Of a stretch of 62,529 nt of DNA, positions 27,216 to 36,164 are shown piece by piece. Positions within the stretch are counted from its first letter, which is position 1. Every line of letters begins with the position of its first letter. The notes beneath the pieces were generated by a model that was not told where the DNA came from, ran no database searches, and saw only the letters and a list, made by a program, of their open reading frames with translations. A program made the translations under genes and the position numbers. Source of the stretch: Clostridiales bacterium (GTDB taxonomy: Bacteria; Bacteroidota; Bacteroidia; Bacteroidales; Muribaculaceae); assembly GCA_023666645.1 (NCBI GenBank), contig JAMPBP010000001.1:478421-540949 (forward strand), given 5' to 3'.

Positions 27216-28080
27216 CTGTCTCAAGTCTAAGAATCGTTTCCCTCACACGCTCCATGAGCCAGCGTGGTGTTGAGGTGGCTCCGCATATGCCTATCTGCCG
27301 GGCATCGGAGAGCCACTCGGGGTTGACATCATCACTGTTGGATACCATGTAGGTGTCGGGATTAACCTTGCGGCACTCATTATAGAGAAACTTGCCGTTG
27401 CTGCTCTTGGCGCCACACACAAAAAGTATCAGGTCATGGGCCGATGCAAATTCCCGCAGCCGGTCAACACGGTTGGCTACCTGGCGACATATCGTGTCGT
27501 AAGAGGTGAGCTGTGCCGGTGATACCATGCGCAATGCTATGGCGTCCCTCATCTCTTTGAAACCCTCGATCGACTTGGTGGTCTGTGAGAATAACTGTAT
27601 ATCGTGGGTGAAGTCCAGTCGGTCAATCTCGTCGACATTTTCTATTACTATGGCATTGCCATCGGTTTGACCTACCAGACCATTTACTTCAGCATGACCT
27701 TTTTTACCATAAATTACAATCGACACATCACCGCCATGCTTCTCGTAGCATTCCTTGACACGGCGTTGAAGCTGAAGTACAACCGGACAGGTGGCATCAA
27801 TTATTTCGATATTGTTCCGCCGCGCCACTTCATAGGTCGACGGGGGCTCACCGTGGGCTCTGAGAAGTACCCTGGCATTCTTAAGCAATCCCAGCTCCTC
27901 ATGAGTAATGGTGTCCATGCCCAATCTGTGCAACCTTGATACCTCCTCGCCATTGTGCACAATGTCACCGAGGCAGTACAGCTTGCGACCTTGCGAAAGC
28001 TCTTCCTGGGCTTTGTTTATGGCTGTGGTCACGCCAAAACAAAACCCCGACCCCGGGTCGATTGTCACCTGGCGTTTCAT
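27205..28080 (-). CDS. ispH: 4-hydroxy-3-methylbut-2-enyl diphosphate reductase
   Basis: The last MEP-pathway enzyme, an iron-sulfur protein making IPP and DMAPP. The 291-residue protein has the three cluster cysteines in GFCFGV (Cys14), DATCPVV and GICGATSTPRW, plus the substrate motifs LRAHGEPP and GAKSSNGKFLYNEC. It overlaps cmk by 4 bases (ATGA). The porQ-cmk-ispH arrangement is familiar from other Bacteroidales. Confidence 0.97.
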   Translation of the reverse strand: MKRQVTIDPGSGFCFGVTTAINKAQEELSQGRKLYCLGDIVHNGEEVSRLHRLGMDTITHEELGLLKNARVLLRAHGEPPSTYEVARRNNIEIIDATCPVVLQLQRRVKECYEKHGGDVSIVIYGKKGHAEVNGLVGQTDGNAIVIENVDEIDRLDFTHDIQLFSQTTKSIEGFKEMRDAIALRMVSPAQLTSYDTICRQVANRVDRLREFASAHDLILFVCGAKSSNGKFLYNECRKVNPDTYMVSNSDDVNPEWLSDARQIGICGATSTPRWLMERVRETILRLETDED

Positions 28081-28766
28081 GACTTGATCCGTTGGTTATA
28101 GATTTCGAGCAACCGATTGTTCTGTTCATCGATGCTCATGGTTGAATTGTCGAAGTCTATGGCATCGGCGGCACGTCTGAGCGGACTTTCCTCTCGCGTC
28201 TCATCGATGTGGTCGCGAGTGCGTACATTCTCAAGGATATCCTCATATGACACATCAGTCCCTTTATCCTGCAACTCTTTGAGACGACGTTGTGCGCGTG
28301 TTTCAGCCGGGGCATTGACAAAAATCTTAAGCTCGGCATCGGGAAATACCGTTGTACCGATGTCGCGACCGTCCATCACTATGCCACGGTCTTTGCCACA
28401 CTGTTGCTGCATCGACACAAGACGGTGACGCACTGCAGGGATTGCCGCGATGATTGACACTTTGTTGGACACTGGCAATTGGCGTATCTCATTCTCAACA
28501 TTCTCTCCGTTGAGCAGTGTAGACTGGCGTCCGTTATCGACCATGAAGTCGATGTTTATGTTGTTGAGCGATTGTTCCAGTTGGGCAAGCTTGACATTGC
28601 CCTCCTCGTCAATCAGCCCATGTCTCATGGCATAGAGGGTGACAGCGCGATACATGGCTCCCGAGTCAACATATCGGTAACCTATGGTACGAGCGAGTTC
28701 CTTGGCCATCGTGCTCTTGCCCGACGATGAGTATCCGTCGATTGCTATGATTATTTTATTACTCAT
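28077..28766 (-). CDS. cmk: Cytidylate kinase
   Basis: This enzyme phosphorylates CMP and dCMP. The 229-residue protein has the P-loop DGYSSSGKSTMAKELA, YRYVDSGAMYRAVTLYA and the MDGRDIGTTVFPDAELKIF signature. The ATG at 28766 (MSNKIIIAIDGYSS) was preferred to a TTG two codons upstream. It starts 2 bases after the porQ stop and its end overlaps ispH. Confidence 0.96.
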   Translation of the reverse strand: MSNKIIIAIDGYSSSGKSTMAKELARTIGYRYVDSGAMYRAVTLYAMRHGLIDEEGNVKLAQLEQSLNNINIDFMVDNGRQSTLLNGENVENEIRQLPVSNKVSIIAAIPAVRHRLVSMQQQCGKDRGIVMDGRDIGTTVFPDAELKIFVNAPAETRAQRRLKELQDKGTDVSYEDILENVRTRDHIDETREESPLRRAADAIDFDNSTMSIDEQNNRLLEIYNQRIKS

Positions 28767-28768
28767 AT

Positions 28769-29803
28769 TCAATTGATTAAATCGCTTAAATTCAATGTAA
28801 GATTCAACATGAAAGTGGTAGCTCCAGTATGGGGCTGTGACATTGCGGCTGCTACCTTGAAACCACGGGCGTTGAGACCGGCACCTATGGAAAATCCCGA
28901 CAGGAAATTACGCGAATATGTCGACATATCGGTGCGGGTCTTGTAATTGTAGCCAAGGGTGAGGTAGAACTTATCGCTCGAGATGAGCTCGGCACCAAAT
29001 ATAAGATGGCGGAACAGGTTGCTTGAAAAATTGTCCTTGACAATAGGTTCAGCGTTGACATTACCATTATTCTTAATCTCGATATACGGGAGATGCCACT
29101 TGGTGAGATTCCATGCAGTCACTGAAAATCTCACTGGGAAATTGCTGAACGACTGGGCCCAACCCACACGCAGGTCAATAGGCAAGCGGTCGCTTTTGTC
29201 ATTGAATTTTTTGAGCTGTCCGCCAATGTTGGCACCCACTATCGAGAATGACAGGTCACGGTCGGGGTCATAATAATTGACACCCAAATCAGCGGCAACA
29301 GCCATAGCCGAGTACTGCTCGTAGCTGCTGTAAAGCATGTTGAGATTTATACCACCTCGCCAGCCACCATATATATCATATGAAAATGTGCCGTTGAACG
29401 CCACATCTTTGGGCGAGAACGACCCTGTGACAGCACCTGTTTCATCGGCCGCGGTAATCTTTCCGTAACCGAAGTATCGTATGCCTGCGCTCCACGCACC
29501 ATATTCCCCCGCACTGTGGGAATAGCGTGCTCCGGCAAAGTTGGAGTCGCCAAGATAGCGCATGTAGTTGATGCCTATTTGTCCCGACATTTCGCCTCCC
29601 AGCAATGCCGGATTTTGGTCGATGCTGTTGATATTGTCGGTCACATTGGTGATATTAATCCCACCGAGTCCATAGATATAGGCCGACGAGGTGACATTCA
29701 GGAAGTTGTAGGCTGTCGACCCGTCCTGCCCCGAAGCCGTTAAAACGGTCAGTGCAAGAGCGGTAATGCCTAAAAATCTCTTTATGAGTGTCTTTGTTTT
29801 CAT
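28769..29803 (-). CDS. porQ: Type IX secretion system protein PorQ
   Basis: A 344-residue outer-membrane beta-barrel protein of the type IX secretion (Por) machinery. A signal peptide (MKTKTLIKRFLGITALALTV, cleaved after TASG) precedes the family start (GSTAYNFLNVTSSAYIYGLG, then NITNVTDNINSIDQNPALLG). The rest is barrel-like with alternating aromatic strands. In Porphyromonas, PorQ acts with PorZ in the cell-surface attachment complex. The ATG at 29803 was chosen because the -7 box (29820-29827) lies just upstream. No other T9SS gene is present here. Confidence 0.9.
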   Translation of the reverse strand: MKTKTLIKRFLGITALALTVLTASGQDGSTAYNFLNVTSSAYIYGLGGINITNVTDNINSIDQNPALLGGEMSGQIGINYMRYLGDSNFAGARYSHSAGEYGAWSAGIRYFGYGKITAADETGAVTGSFSPKDVAFNGTFSYDIYGGWRGGINLNMLYSSYEQYSAMAVAADLGVNYYDPDRDLSFSIVGANIGGQLKKFNDKSDRLPIDLRVGWAQSFSNFPVRFSVTAWNLTKWHLPYIEIKNNGNVNAEPIVKDNFSSNLFRHLIFGAELISSDKFYLTLGYNYKTRTDMSTYSRNFLSGFSIGAGLNARGFKVAAAMSQPHTGATTFMLNLTLNLSDLIN

Positions 29804-29819
29804 CTTTATTTTAACGTTG

Positions 29820-29827
29820 CAAAGGTA
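29820..29827 (-). promoter_or_regulatory. -7 box for porQ-cmk-ispH
   Basis: Minus-strand TACCTTTG lies 16 bases before the porQ ATG. The -33 position is not a good match. Confidence 0.6.
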
Positions 29828-29864
29828 CATACTATTGTGAAGAAAAAAAATTTTTCACGAACTC

Positions 29865-29894
29865 TTGAATTATCAAAAATTCATCGTAACTTTG
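29865..29894 (+). promoter_or_regulatory. Promoter for the dapF operon
   Basis: TTG (29865-29867), 19 bp, then TAACTTTG (29887-29894). The dapF ATG is 34 bases downstream. Confidence 0.75.
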
Positions 29895-29928
29895 TGGCTT
29901 CAAAATTGCAACATCAATTTTCCAATAG

Positions 29929-30789
29929 ATGGATACAATAACATTCACCAAGATGCAGGGGATAGGCAATGACTATATTTATATAGATTGCCTCAATGGT
30001 TGTCCCTCCAATCTTGCCTCCTTGTCGCGAGAGATGAGCGACCGGCACACCGGTGTGGGAGGTGACGGCATCATTCTTATAGAGCCGTCGGGTGTAGCCG
30101 ATTTCAAAATGCGTATTTTCAATGCCGATGGTACGGAAGCCCGTATGTGTGGCAACGGCTCACGCTGTGTATCAAAATACGTATATGACAATAACCTTAC
30201 CGATAAACTGAATATAACGCTCGAAACACTTTCGGGCGTTAAACATTTATTCCTGAAGCCGGGAAACAACAGTTTGGTCTCAGAGGTTACTGTCGATATG
30301 GGTTTACCCTCCTTTCTGACGAAAGAAATTCCAGTAAGCTGTTCCAGCGATACTTTTATAAATCAACCGATCGACGATGTTTCCGGAGAGTCATTGAAAC
30401 TCACTGCGGTCTCAATAGGAAATCCCCATGCTGTGATTTTTGTCGATGACCTTACGAAAGTCAACATCGAGCAATTGGGCTCCTTAATTGAGCGTCATTC
30501 TCTGTTCCCCGATAGAGTGAACGTGGAGTTTGCCCAAGTGAATTCTCCAGCTGATATCACCATGAGAGTGTGGGAGCGTGGAAGCGGTATAACAAAAGCT
30601 TGTGGCACCGGTGCTTGTGCTACTCTTGCTGCTGCTGTGACCAATGGGCTGAGCGAGCGCAAGGCTACTCTTCATCTCGATGGTGGAGACCTGTTGATAG
30701 AATGGGACAGCGATTCAGGACATATATTCATGACCGGACCTGCCACTACGGTTTTCACCGGTCGATATACACGTCAGAATATAGAGTAA
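29929..30789 (+). CDS. dapF: Diaminopimelate epimerase
   Basis: This enzyme converts LL- to meso-diaminopimelate for lysine and peptidoglycan. The 286 residues carry both catalytic cysteines: Cys74 in ARMCGNGSRCV and Cys225 in TKACGTGACATLAA. MQGIGNDYIYIDC near the start is the usual N-terminal motif. dapL, which makes its LL-DAP substrate, follows 14 bases later, so a lysine-biosynthesis unit is clear. Confidence 0.98.
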   Translation: MDTITFTKMQGIGNDYIYIDCLNGCPSNLASLSREMSDRHTGVGGDGIILIEPSGVADFKMRIFNADGTEARMCGNGSRCVSKYVYDNNLTDKLNITLETLSGVKHLFLKPGNNSLVSEVTVDMGLPSFLTKEIPVSCSSDTFINQPIDDVSGESLKLTAVSIGNPHAVIFVDDLTKVNIEQLGSLIERHSLFPDRVNVEFAQVNSPADITMRVWERGSGITKACGTGACATLAAAVTNGLSERKATLHLDGGDLLIEWDSDSGHIFMTGPATTVFTGRYTRQNIE

Positions 30790-30803
30790 ACACCAGTCAT
30801 AAT

Positions 30804-31997
30804 ATGGTTAAAATCAATTCAAATTTCAGTAAAATCAAAGAGAGCTATCTGTTCTCGGAGGTTGCCCATAGGGTCGATGATTTCCTCGCTGCCAATCCGG
30901 GCTGCGACATTCTGAGACTGGGCATAGGCGATGTGACGCGTCCCGTTGGCAATGCCATCGTTGACCAACTCGTCGAGGCTTCACGCGAGCAAGGTGACAG
31001 AGATACATTCATGGGATACGGTCCTGAACAGGGGCACCGCTTTCTCATCGACTCTATTATCGAGTGGGACTATTCCCGCCGAGGCATATCATTATCGCCT
31101 CGGGAAGTGTTCATCAGCGATGGCGCCAAGAGTGACCTGGGTAATATCGGGGATATTCTTTCGGTTGACAATCTTGTGGCTGTTACCGACCCAGTATATC
31201 CCGTGTATCTCGATACCAACATTATGGCAGGCCGTCGCGTAATGACTCTTCCTTGCACAGCTGAGCATGATTTCATTCCCCAGCTGCCACAGGGTGAAGT
31301 TCCTGATATCATATACCTGTGTTACCCAAACAACCCTACAGGAATGTCTATGACTCGAGCTCAGCTGGCCTTATGGGTTGATTATGCCCTGGAACATGGT
31401 TCGCTTATCCTTTTTGATTCGGCCTATGAGGCTTATATACAACGACCCGATGTGCCACATAGCATATACGAGATAAAGGATGCACGCAAATGTGCAATAG
31501 AGTTCCGGAGCTTTTCAAAGACAGCCGGATTCACCGGACTGCGTTGCGGATACACTGTAGTACCTCTCGATATTGAAGCCGATGGTGTGAAGCTCAACAA
31601 GTTGTGGCGTCGCCGTCAGTGTACCAAATTCAACGGTGCGTCATATATCGTGCAACGTGCTGCCTCGGCAATATATACCGATGAAGGTCAGGAACAGACC
31701 ATGCGCAACATCAGCTATTACATGAACAATGCACGCGAACTGATACACGGTCTCGCTGCATCAGGACTCACAGTCTATGGAGGTGTCGATTCCCCATATG
31801 TGTGGGCCAAGGCTCCGGCCGGCATGGACTCATGGTCATTCTTTGATCTGTTGCTTAACAAATGCCACATTGTTGCCACGCCCGGTGTCGGATTCGGTGA
31901 GTGTGGTGAAGGGTATATGCGCTTCACATCATTCAACACCAGGGAAAACACCATCGAGGCATCACGCCGCATCAGTAACCTTGTTTTTAAAATTTGA
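30804..31997 (+). CDS. dapL: LL-diaminopimelate aminotransferase
   Basis: A PLP enzyme that makes LL-diaminopimelate directly from tetrahydrodipicolinate, bypassing the succinylated intermediates. The 397-residue protein has the PLP lysine (Lys239) in RSFSKTAGFTGLRCGY, and CYPNNPTGMSMT and DSAYEAYIQ as the cofactor-contacting motifs. The ATG at 30804 (MVKINSNFSKI) is the family start; an in-frame extension back into dapF in another frame is spurious. Co-transcribed with dapF and probably glnN. Confidence 0.97.
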   Translation: MVKINSNFSKIKESYLFSEVAHRVDDFLAANPGCDILRLGIGDVTRPVGNAIVDQLVEASREQGDRDTFMGYGPEQGHRFLIDSIIEWDYSRRGISLSPREVFISDGAKSDLGNIGDILSVDNLVAVTDPVYPVYLDTNIMAGRRVMTLPCTAEHDFIPQLPQGEVPDIIYLCYPNNPTGMSMTRAQLALWVDYALEHGSLILFDSAYEAYIQRPDVPHSIYEIKDARKCAIEFRSFSKTAGFTGLRCGYTVVPLDIEADGVKLNKLWRRRQCTKFNGASYIVQRAASAIYTDEGQEQTMRNISYYMNNARELIHGLAASGLTVYGGVDSPYVWAKAPAGMDSWSFFDLLLNKCHIVATPGVGFGECGEGYMRFTSFNTRENTIEASRRISNLVFKI

Positions 31998-32028
31998 ATA
32001 ATCATATTAACTTTTAATATTTAACAAC

Positions 32029-34218
32029 ATGTCACAGCTCAGATTTAAAGTTGTTGAAGAAGCCTTTGATCATAAGGCAGTGCCTGTCAATATTCCCGAC
32101 GAGCGACCTGAAACCTATTTTGCAAAGTATGTATTTAACCGGGCAAAGATGTATCAGTATCTGCCCCAAAAAACCTACGATGCTCTGGTCTATGCCATTG
32201 ACAACAAGGAACCACTCTCGCGTGAGCTCGCCGATAGCGTGGCAGCCGGCATGAAGCAGTGGGCAATCGACAATGGTGCACGTCATTACACCCATTGGTT
32301 CCACCCTCTCACCGATGGAACCGCTGAAAAGCATGACGGCTTCATAGAGCATGACGGCAAGGGTGGGGTAGTAGAGGAATTCAACGGCAAACTTCTGGTA
32401 CAGCAGGAACCCGACGCCTCAAGTTTCCCCAACGGTGGAATCCGCAACACATTCGAAGCACGCGGTTACTCGGCCTGGGACATTTCCTCACCCGCTTTCA
32501 TTCTTGACAAGACTCTGTGTATACCAACCATATTCATTTCCTACACAGGTGAATCGCTCGACTACAAGACACCATTGCTCAGGGCTATCAATGCTGTCGA
32601 TGAAGCCGCAACAGCTGTAGCCCGATATTTCGATCCATCGGTGAAGCATGTATCTTCCTATCTTGGGTGGGAACAGGAATATTTCCTTGTTGATGAAGCT
32701 CTCTACTCTGCACGTCCCGACCTGGTGATGACCGGCCGCACTCTCATGGGACATGAAAGTGCCAAGAACCAACAGCTCGAAGACCATTATTTCGGTGCGA
32801 TCCCCTCACGCGTGGAGGCTTTCATGCTCGACCTCGAGATAGAGTGTCACAAGCTCGGTATCCCGGCACGTACACGTCACAATGAGGTGGCACCCAATCA
32901 GTTTGAACTCGCTCCTATATTTGAGGAAACAAATCTTGCCAACGACCATAACCTGTTGCTCATGTCGTTGATGAACGAGATTGCCCGCCGCCACAATTTC
33001 AGGGTTCTGCTGCATGAGAAACCCTTCGCCGGAATTAACGGTTCGGGTAAACACAACAACTGGAGCCTGGGCACCGATAAGGGTGTGATGTTATTCTCGC
33101 CCGGTAAAACGCCCCAGGATAATCTGCAGTTCATCACTTTCATCGCCAATGTCATGGCTGCTGTGAACCGTCACAACGGATTGCTCAAAGCTTCGATTGC
33201 CTCGGCCACCAATGCCCATCGTCTGGGTGCTAATGAAGCACCTCCGGCAATCATTTCAATATTTACCGGCTCACAGATAGCTGCTATAGTTGATCGGCTT
33301 ATAAACAGCACACAGGACGAACTTATAGCCTTTGGCGAGAAACAAGGTGTCAGTGTCGGTGCATCTCAGATTCCTGAAATTCTCATCGATAATACCGACC
33401 GTAACCGTACATCACCATTTGCCTTCACAGGCAATCGATTCGAGTTCCGTGCAGTAGGATCCTCGGCCAATTGTGCATCGGCCATGATTGCACTCAATGC
33501 CGCAGTAGCCGACCAGTTGGCCCAGTTCAAAATCAATGTCGACGCCCGAATAGCTAATGGCGAGCCCCTCAATCATGCGATTCTCGAGGAAGTGAGAAAA
33601 CTCCTTATTGAGTCTCAACCCATTCACTTCGACGGCAACGGCTATAGCGAAGAGTGGAAAGAAGAAGCTCAACGTCGCGGACTTGATTGCGAGACAAGTG
33701 TGCCAAAGATATTCGATGCCTACTTGAGTCAGTCGTCAATCGATATGTTTGCACGTACCAAGGTATTCAGCGATATCGAGCTACATGCCCGTAATGAGGT
33801 GAAATGGGAAATGTACACCAAGAAAGTGCAGATTGAGGCCCGTGTGCTTGGTGACCTGGCTATCAACCATATTATACCGGTGGCTACACGATACCAGTCA
33901 TTCCTTGTCGACAATCTCGTGAAGCTCAAGACACTTTTTGATGCCGCAAAGAGCGATCTGATAGCCGCACAGGACCTGTCGACTATTGAGAAGATTTCAC
34001 GTCATATGATTGTTATAAAAGACACCGTCGAAGCCATGGTCGATGCCCGCCGTCAGGCCAACCGTATCAAGAACGAGCGCGAGAAAGCCATTGCCTACCA
34101 CGACAACGTGGTTCCATGCATGGAGACAATACGTTACCATATCGACAAACTCGAGCTTATGGTCGACAACGAAATCTGGCCTTTGCCCAAGTATCGCGAA
34201 CTCCTTTTCATACGCTAA
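32029..34218 (+). CDS. glnN: Glutamine synthetase, type III
   Basis: This enzyme assimilates ammonia into glutamine using ATP. The 729-residue length identifies the large GSIII class typical of Bacteroidetes and cyanobacteria. Key motifs are GWEQEYFLVD (metal-binding Glu), AGINGSGKHNNWSLGTDKG (glutamate/ATP loop) and NRTSPFAFTGNRFEFRAVGS. GSIII is not thought to be adenylylated like the type I enzyme. It lies 31 bases after dapL and 26 before a glutamine amidotransferase gene, placing glutamine synthesis and use in one operon. Confidence 0.97.
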   Translation: MSQLRFKVVEEAFDHKAVPVNIPDERPETYFAKYVFNRAKMYQYLPQKTYDALVYAIDNKEPLSRELADSVAAGMKQWAIDNGARHYTHWFHPLTDGTAEKHDGFIEHDGKGGVVEEFNGKLLVQQEPDASSFPNGGIRNTFEARGYSAWDISSPAFILDKTLCIPTIFISYTGESLDYKTPLLRAINAVDEAATAVARYFDPSVKHVSSYLGWEQEYFLVDEALYSARPDLVMTGRTLMGHESAKNQQLEDHYFGAIPSRVEAFMLDLEIECHKLGIPARTRHNEVAPNQFELAPIFEETNLANDHNLLLMSLMNEIARRHNFRVLLHEKPFAGINGSGKHNNWSLGTDKGVMLFSPGKTPQDNLQFITFIANVMAAVNRHNGLLKASIASATNAHRLGANEAPPAIISIFTGSQIAAIVDRLINSTQDELIAFGEKQGVSVGASQIPEILIDNTDRNRTSPFAFTGNRFEFRAVGSSANCASAMIALNAAVADQLAQFKINVDARIANGEPLNHAILEEVRKLLIESQPIHFDGNGYSEEWKEEAQRRGLDCETSVPKIFDAYLSQSSIDMFARTKVFSDIELHARNEVKWEMYTKKVQIEARVLGDLAINHIIPVATRYQSFLVDNLVKLKTLFDAAKSDLIAAQDLSTIEKISRHMIVIKDTVEAMVDARRQANRIKNEREKAIAYHDNVVPCMETIRYHIDKLELMVDNEIWPLPKYRELLFIR

Positions 34219-34244
34219 TCTAAAATAGAGTCTCTGTAAACCAT

Positions 34245-36134
34245 ATGGAACCTGTCAAACATGAATGTGGCATAGCTGTCATACGTCTGCTCAAGCCTCT
34301 CGATTACTATGTCGAGAAATATGGCTCGCCTACCTACGCGCTCGAAAAGCTTTACCTACTCATGGAGAAACAGCACAATCGAGGACAGGAGGCGGCAGGT
34401 ATAGGTGTAATCAAACTCAACTCAACTCCCGGCAATGAATATGTATACCGTGAGAGAGCACTCGGAGCTAATGCCATCAGCCAGATATTTGACACTGTGG
34501 GGCATGTCGTAGGAGAAAATATCGCTCCCGACATGAGTGTGGCGCAGATAGATTCGCTGTGCCCGTTCATAGGACAGGTTTATATGGGACATTTGCGTTA
34601 CAGCACGACAGGACGCAGTGGCCTGTCGTATGTCCATCCGTTCCTTCGACGCAATAACTGGCCTTCACGTAACCTCATGCTGTGTGGCAACTTCAATCTC
34701 ACCAATGTCGATGAGATATTCAACGAGATAGTGTCCCACGGACAGCACCCACGCATATACAGTGACACCATCATGCTGCTCGAGCAGATCGGATATGCCC
34801 TGGACCGCGAGAATCACAGACTATATCGGGAATACCGGGATACATATGCCGACCCTGAATTGTCAACAAGGATAGAAAGCGGCATGGACATGGTAAGGGT
34901 ACTTTCCAATACCGCTCCGCTGTGGGATGGTGGCTTCGTGATATGCGGTGCCACAGGATCGGGCGACATGTTTGTTGTTCGAGACGCTCATGGCATACGT
35001 CCGGCATTCTATTATAATGACGATGAGATTGTGGTTGTTGCTTCCGAACGACCTGTCATTCAGACTGTTTTCAACAAAACCAGCAATCAGGTAAAGGAGT
35101 TGAAACCGGGAAGCGCACTGATTGTCAACAATAACGGCAAATTGCGTATCAACGAGATACTCGGTAAAGCTGATAATCGCCGTTGCTCATTTGAGCGCAT
35201 CTACTTCTCTCGAGGTACTGATGCCGATATTTATGCCGAACGCAAGAAACTCGGTCATAATCTTGTGCCCGACATCATGAGAGCTATAGATTATGACCTT
35301 GACAATGCCGTATTCTCATTCATTCCAAATACTGCCGAAGTTGCATTCATAGGTATGTGTGAAGGTCTGGAGCATCGTCTTGATGAACTTAAAACCGATG
35401 AAATCATGCGGTTGAGCCATAGTGGCAGGAACATCGATCCCAAGGCGATAGCACATATCATGAACCATAGGCTGAGAGTGGAAAAGGTAGCTGTCAAAGA
35501 CATAAAACTACGCACATTCATTGCCGAAGGGAATTCCCGCAACGACCTGGCTGCTCACGTCTATGACATCACCTACGGTTGCGTCGTTCCGGGCAAGGAT
35601 ACACTCGTTGTAATCGATGACTCGATAGTAAGAGGCACCACACTCAGGCAGTCAATCATAGGAATGCTCGATAGGCTACAGCCGCTGCATATTGTCATCG
35701 TATCATCTTCTCCCCAGGTGCGTTACCCAGATTGCTATGGCATCGATATGTCACGCATGGCCGAGTTTATCGCGTTTAAAGCTGCAGTTGCGCTCTTGCG
35801 CAAAACTGGTAGGGAATCGTTGCTGAAACAGGTCTATGACAATTGTCTCTCGCAACTTGCACTTCCTGTGGAAGAGCAGGTTAACTGCGTCAAGGAAATC
35901 TACGCTCCATTCACCGATGAAGAGATATCGGCCGAGATAGCTTTGCAACTCACTCCGGCTGATACCAAAGCCCGGGTTACAATTGTATACCAAACGGTTG
36001 AAGGATTACATCGCGCCATTCCCTCATGTCCCGGTGACTGGTATTTTACAGGCGATTATCCCACTCCGGGTGGTGTGAGACTCGTAAACCGCGCATATGT
36101 CAATTATTACGAAGGAAACGAAACAAAACGATAA
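34245..36134 (+). CDS. Amidophosphoribosyltransferase-family protein, long form
   Basis: A 629-residue protein with an N-terminal class II glutamine amidotransferase domain and a C-terminal phosphoribosyltransferase domain. Cys8 in MEPVKHECGIAVI fits the N-terminal nucleophile after removal of a seven-residue propeptide. MGHLRYSTTGRSG and LCGNFNLTNVDE are glutaminase motifs, and VVIDDSIVRGTTLRQSI is the PRPP loop. It is about 150 residues longer than ordinary PurF (about 470-510). The paralogue follows after 30 bases. It may be the true glutamine PRPP amidotransferase of purine synthesis, or a related activity; the sequence alone does not decide. Confidence 0.85.
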   Translation: MEPVKHECGIAVIRLLKPLDYYVEKYGSPTYALEKLYLLMEKQHNRGQEAAGIGVIKLNSTPGNEYVYRERALGANAISQIFDTVGHVVGENIAPDMSVAQIDSLCPFIGQVYMGHLRYSTTGRSGLSYVHPFLRRNNWPSRNLMLCGNFNLTNVDEIFNEIVSHGQHPRIYSDTIMLLEQIGYALDRENHRLYREYRDTYADPELSTRIESGMDMVRVLSNTAPLWDGGFVICGATGSGDMFVVRDAHGIRPAFYYNDDEIVVVASERPVIQTVFNKTSNQVKELKPGSALIVNNNGKLRINEILGKADNRRCSFERIYFSRGTDADIYAERKKLGHNLVPDIMRAIDYDLDNAVFSFIPNTAEVAFIGMCEGLEHRLDELKTDEIMRLSHSGRNIDPKAIAHIMNHRLRVEKVAVKDIKLRTFIAEGNSRNDLAAHVYDITYGCVVPGKDTLVVIDDSIVRGTTLRQSIIGMLDRLQPLHIVIVSSSPQVRYPDCYGIDMSRMAEFIAFKAAVALLRKTGRESLLKQVYDNCLSQLALPVEEQVNCVKEIYAPFTDEEISAEIALQLTPADTKARVTIVYQTVEGLHRAIPSCPGDWYFTGDYPTPGGVRLVNRAYVNYYEGNETKR

Positions 36135-36164
36135 TAAAACCAATCACTATTAACAACGACTATT

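Noticed and set aside
30570..30803. Long open frame upstream of dapL overlapping dapF
   Set aside because: It is a Cys/Trp/Arg-rich shadow of dapF in another frame; dapL starts at 30804.
32029..34218. Small frames inside glnN on both strands
   Set aside because: All are shadows of the glutamine synthetase reading frame without independent support.
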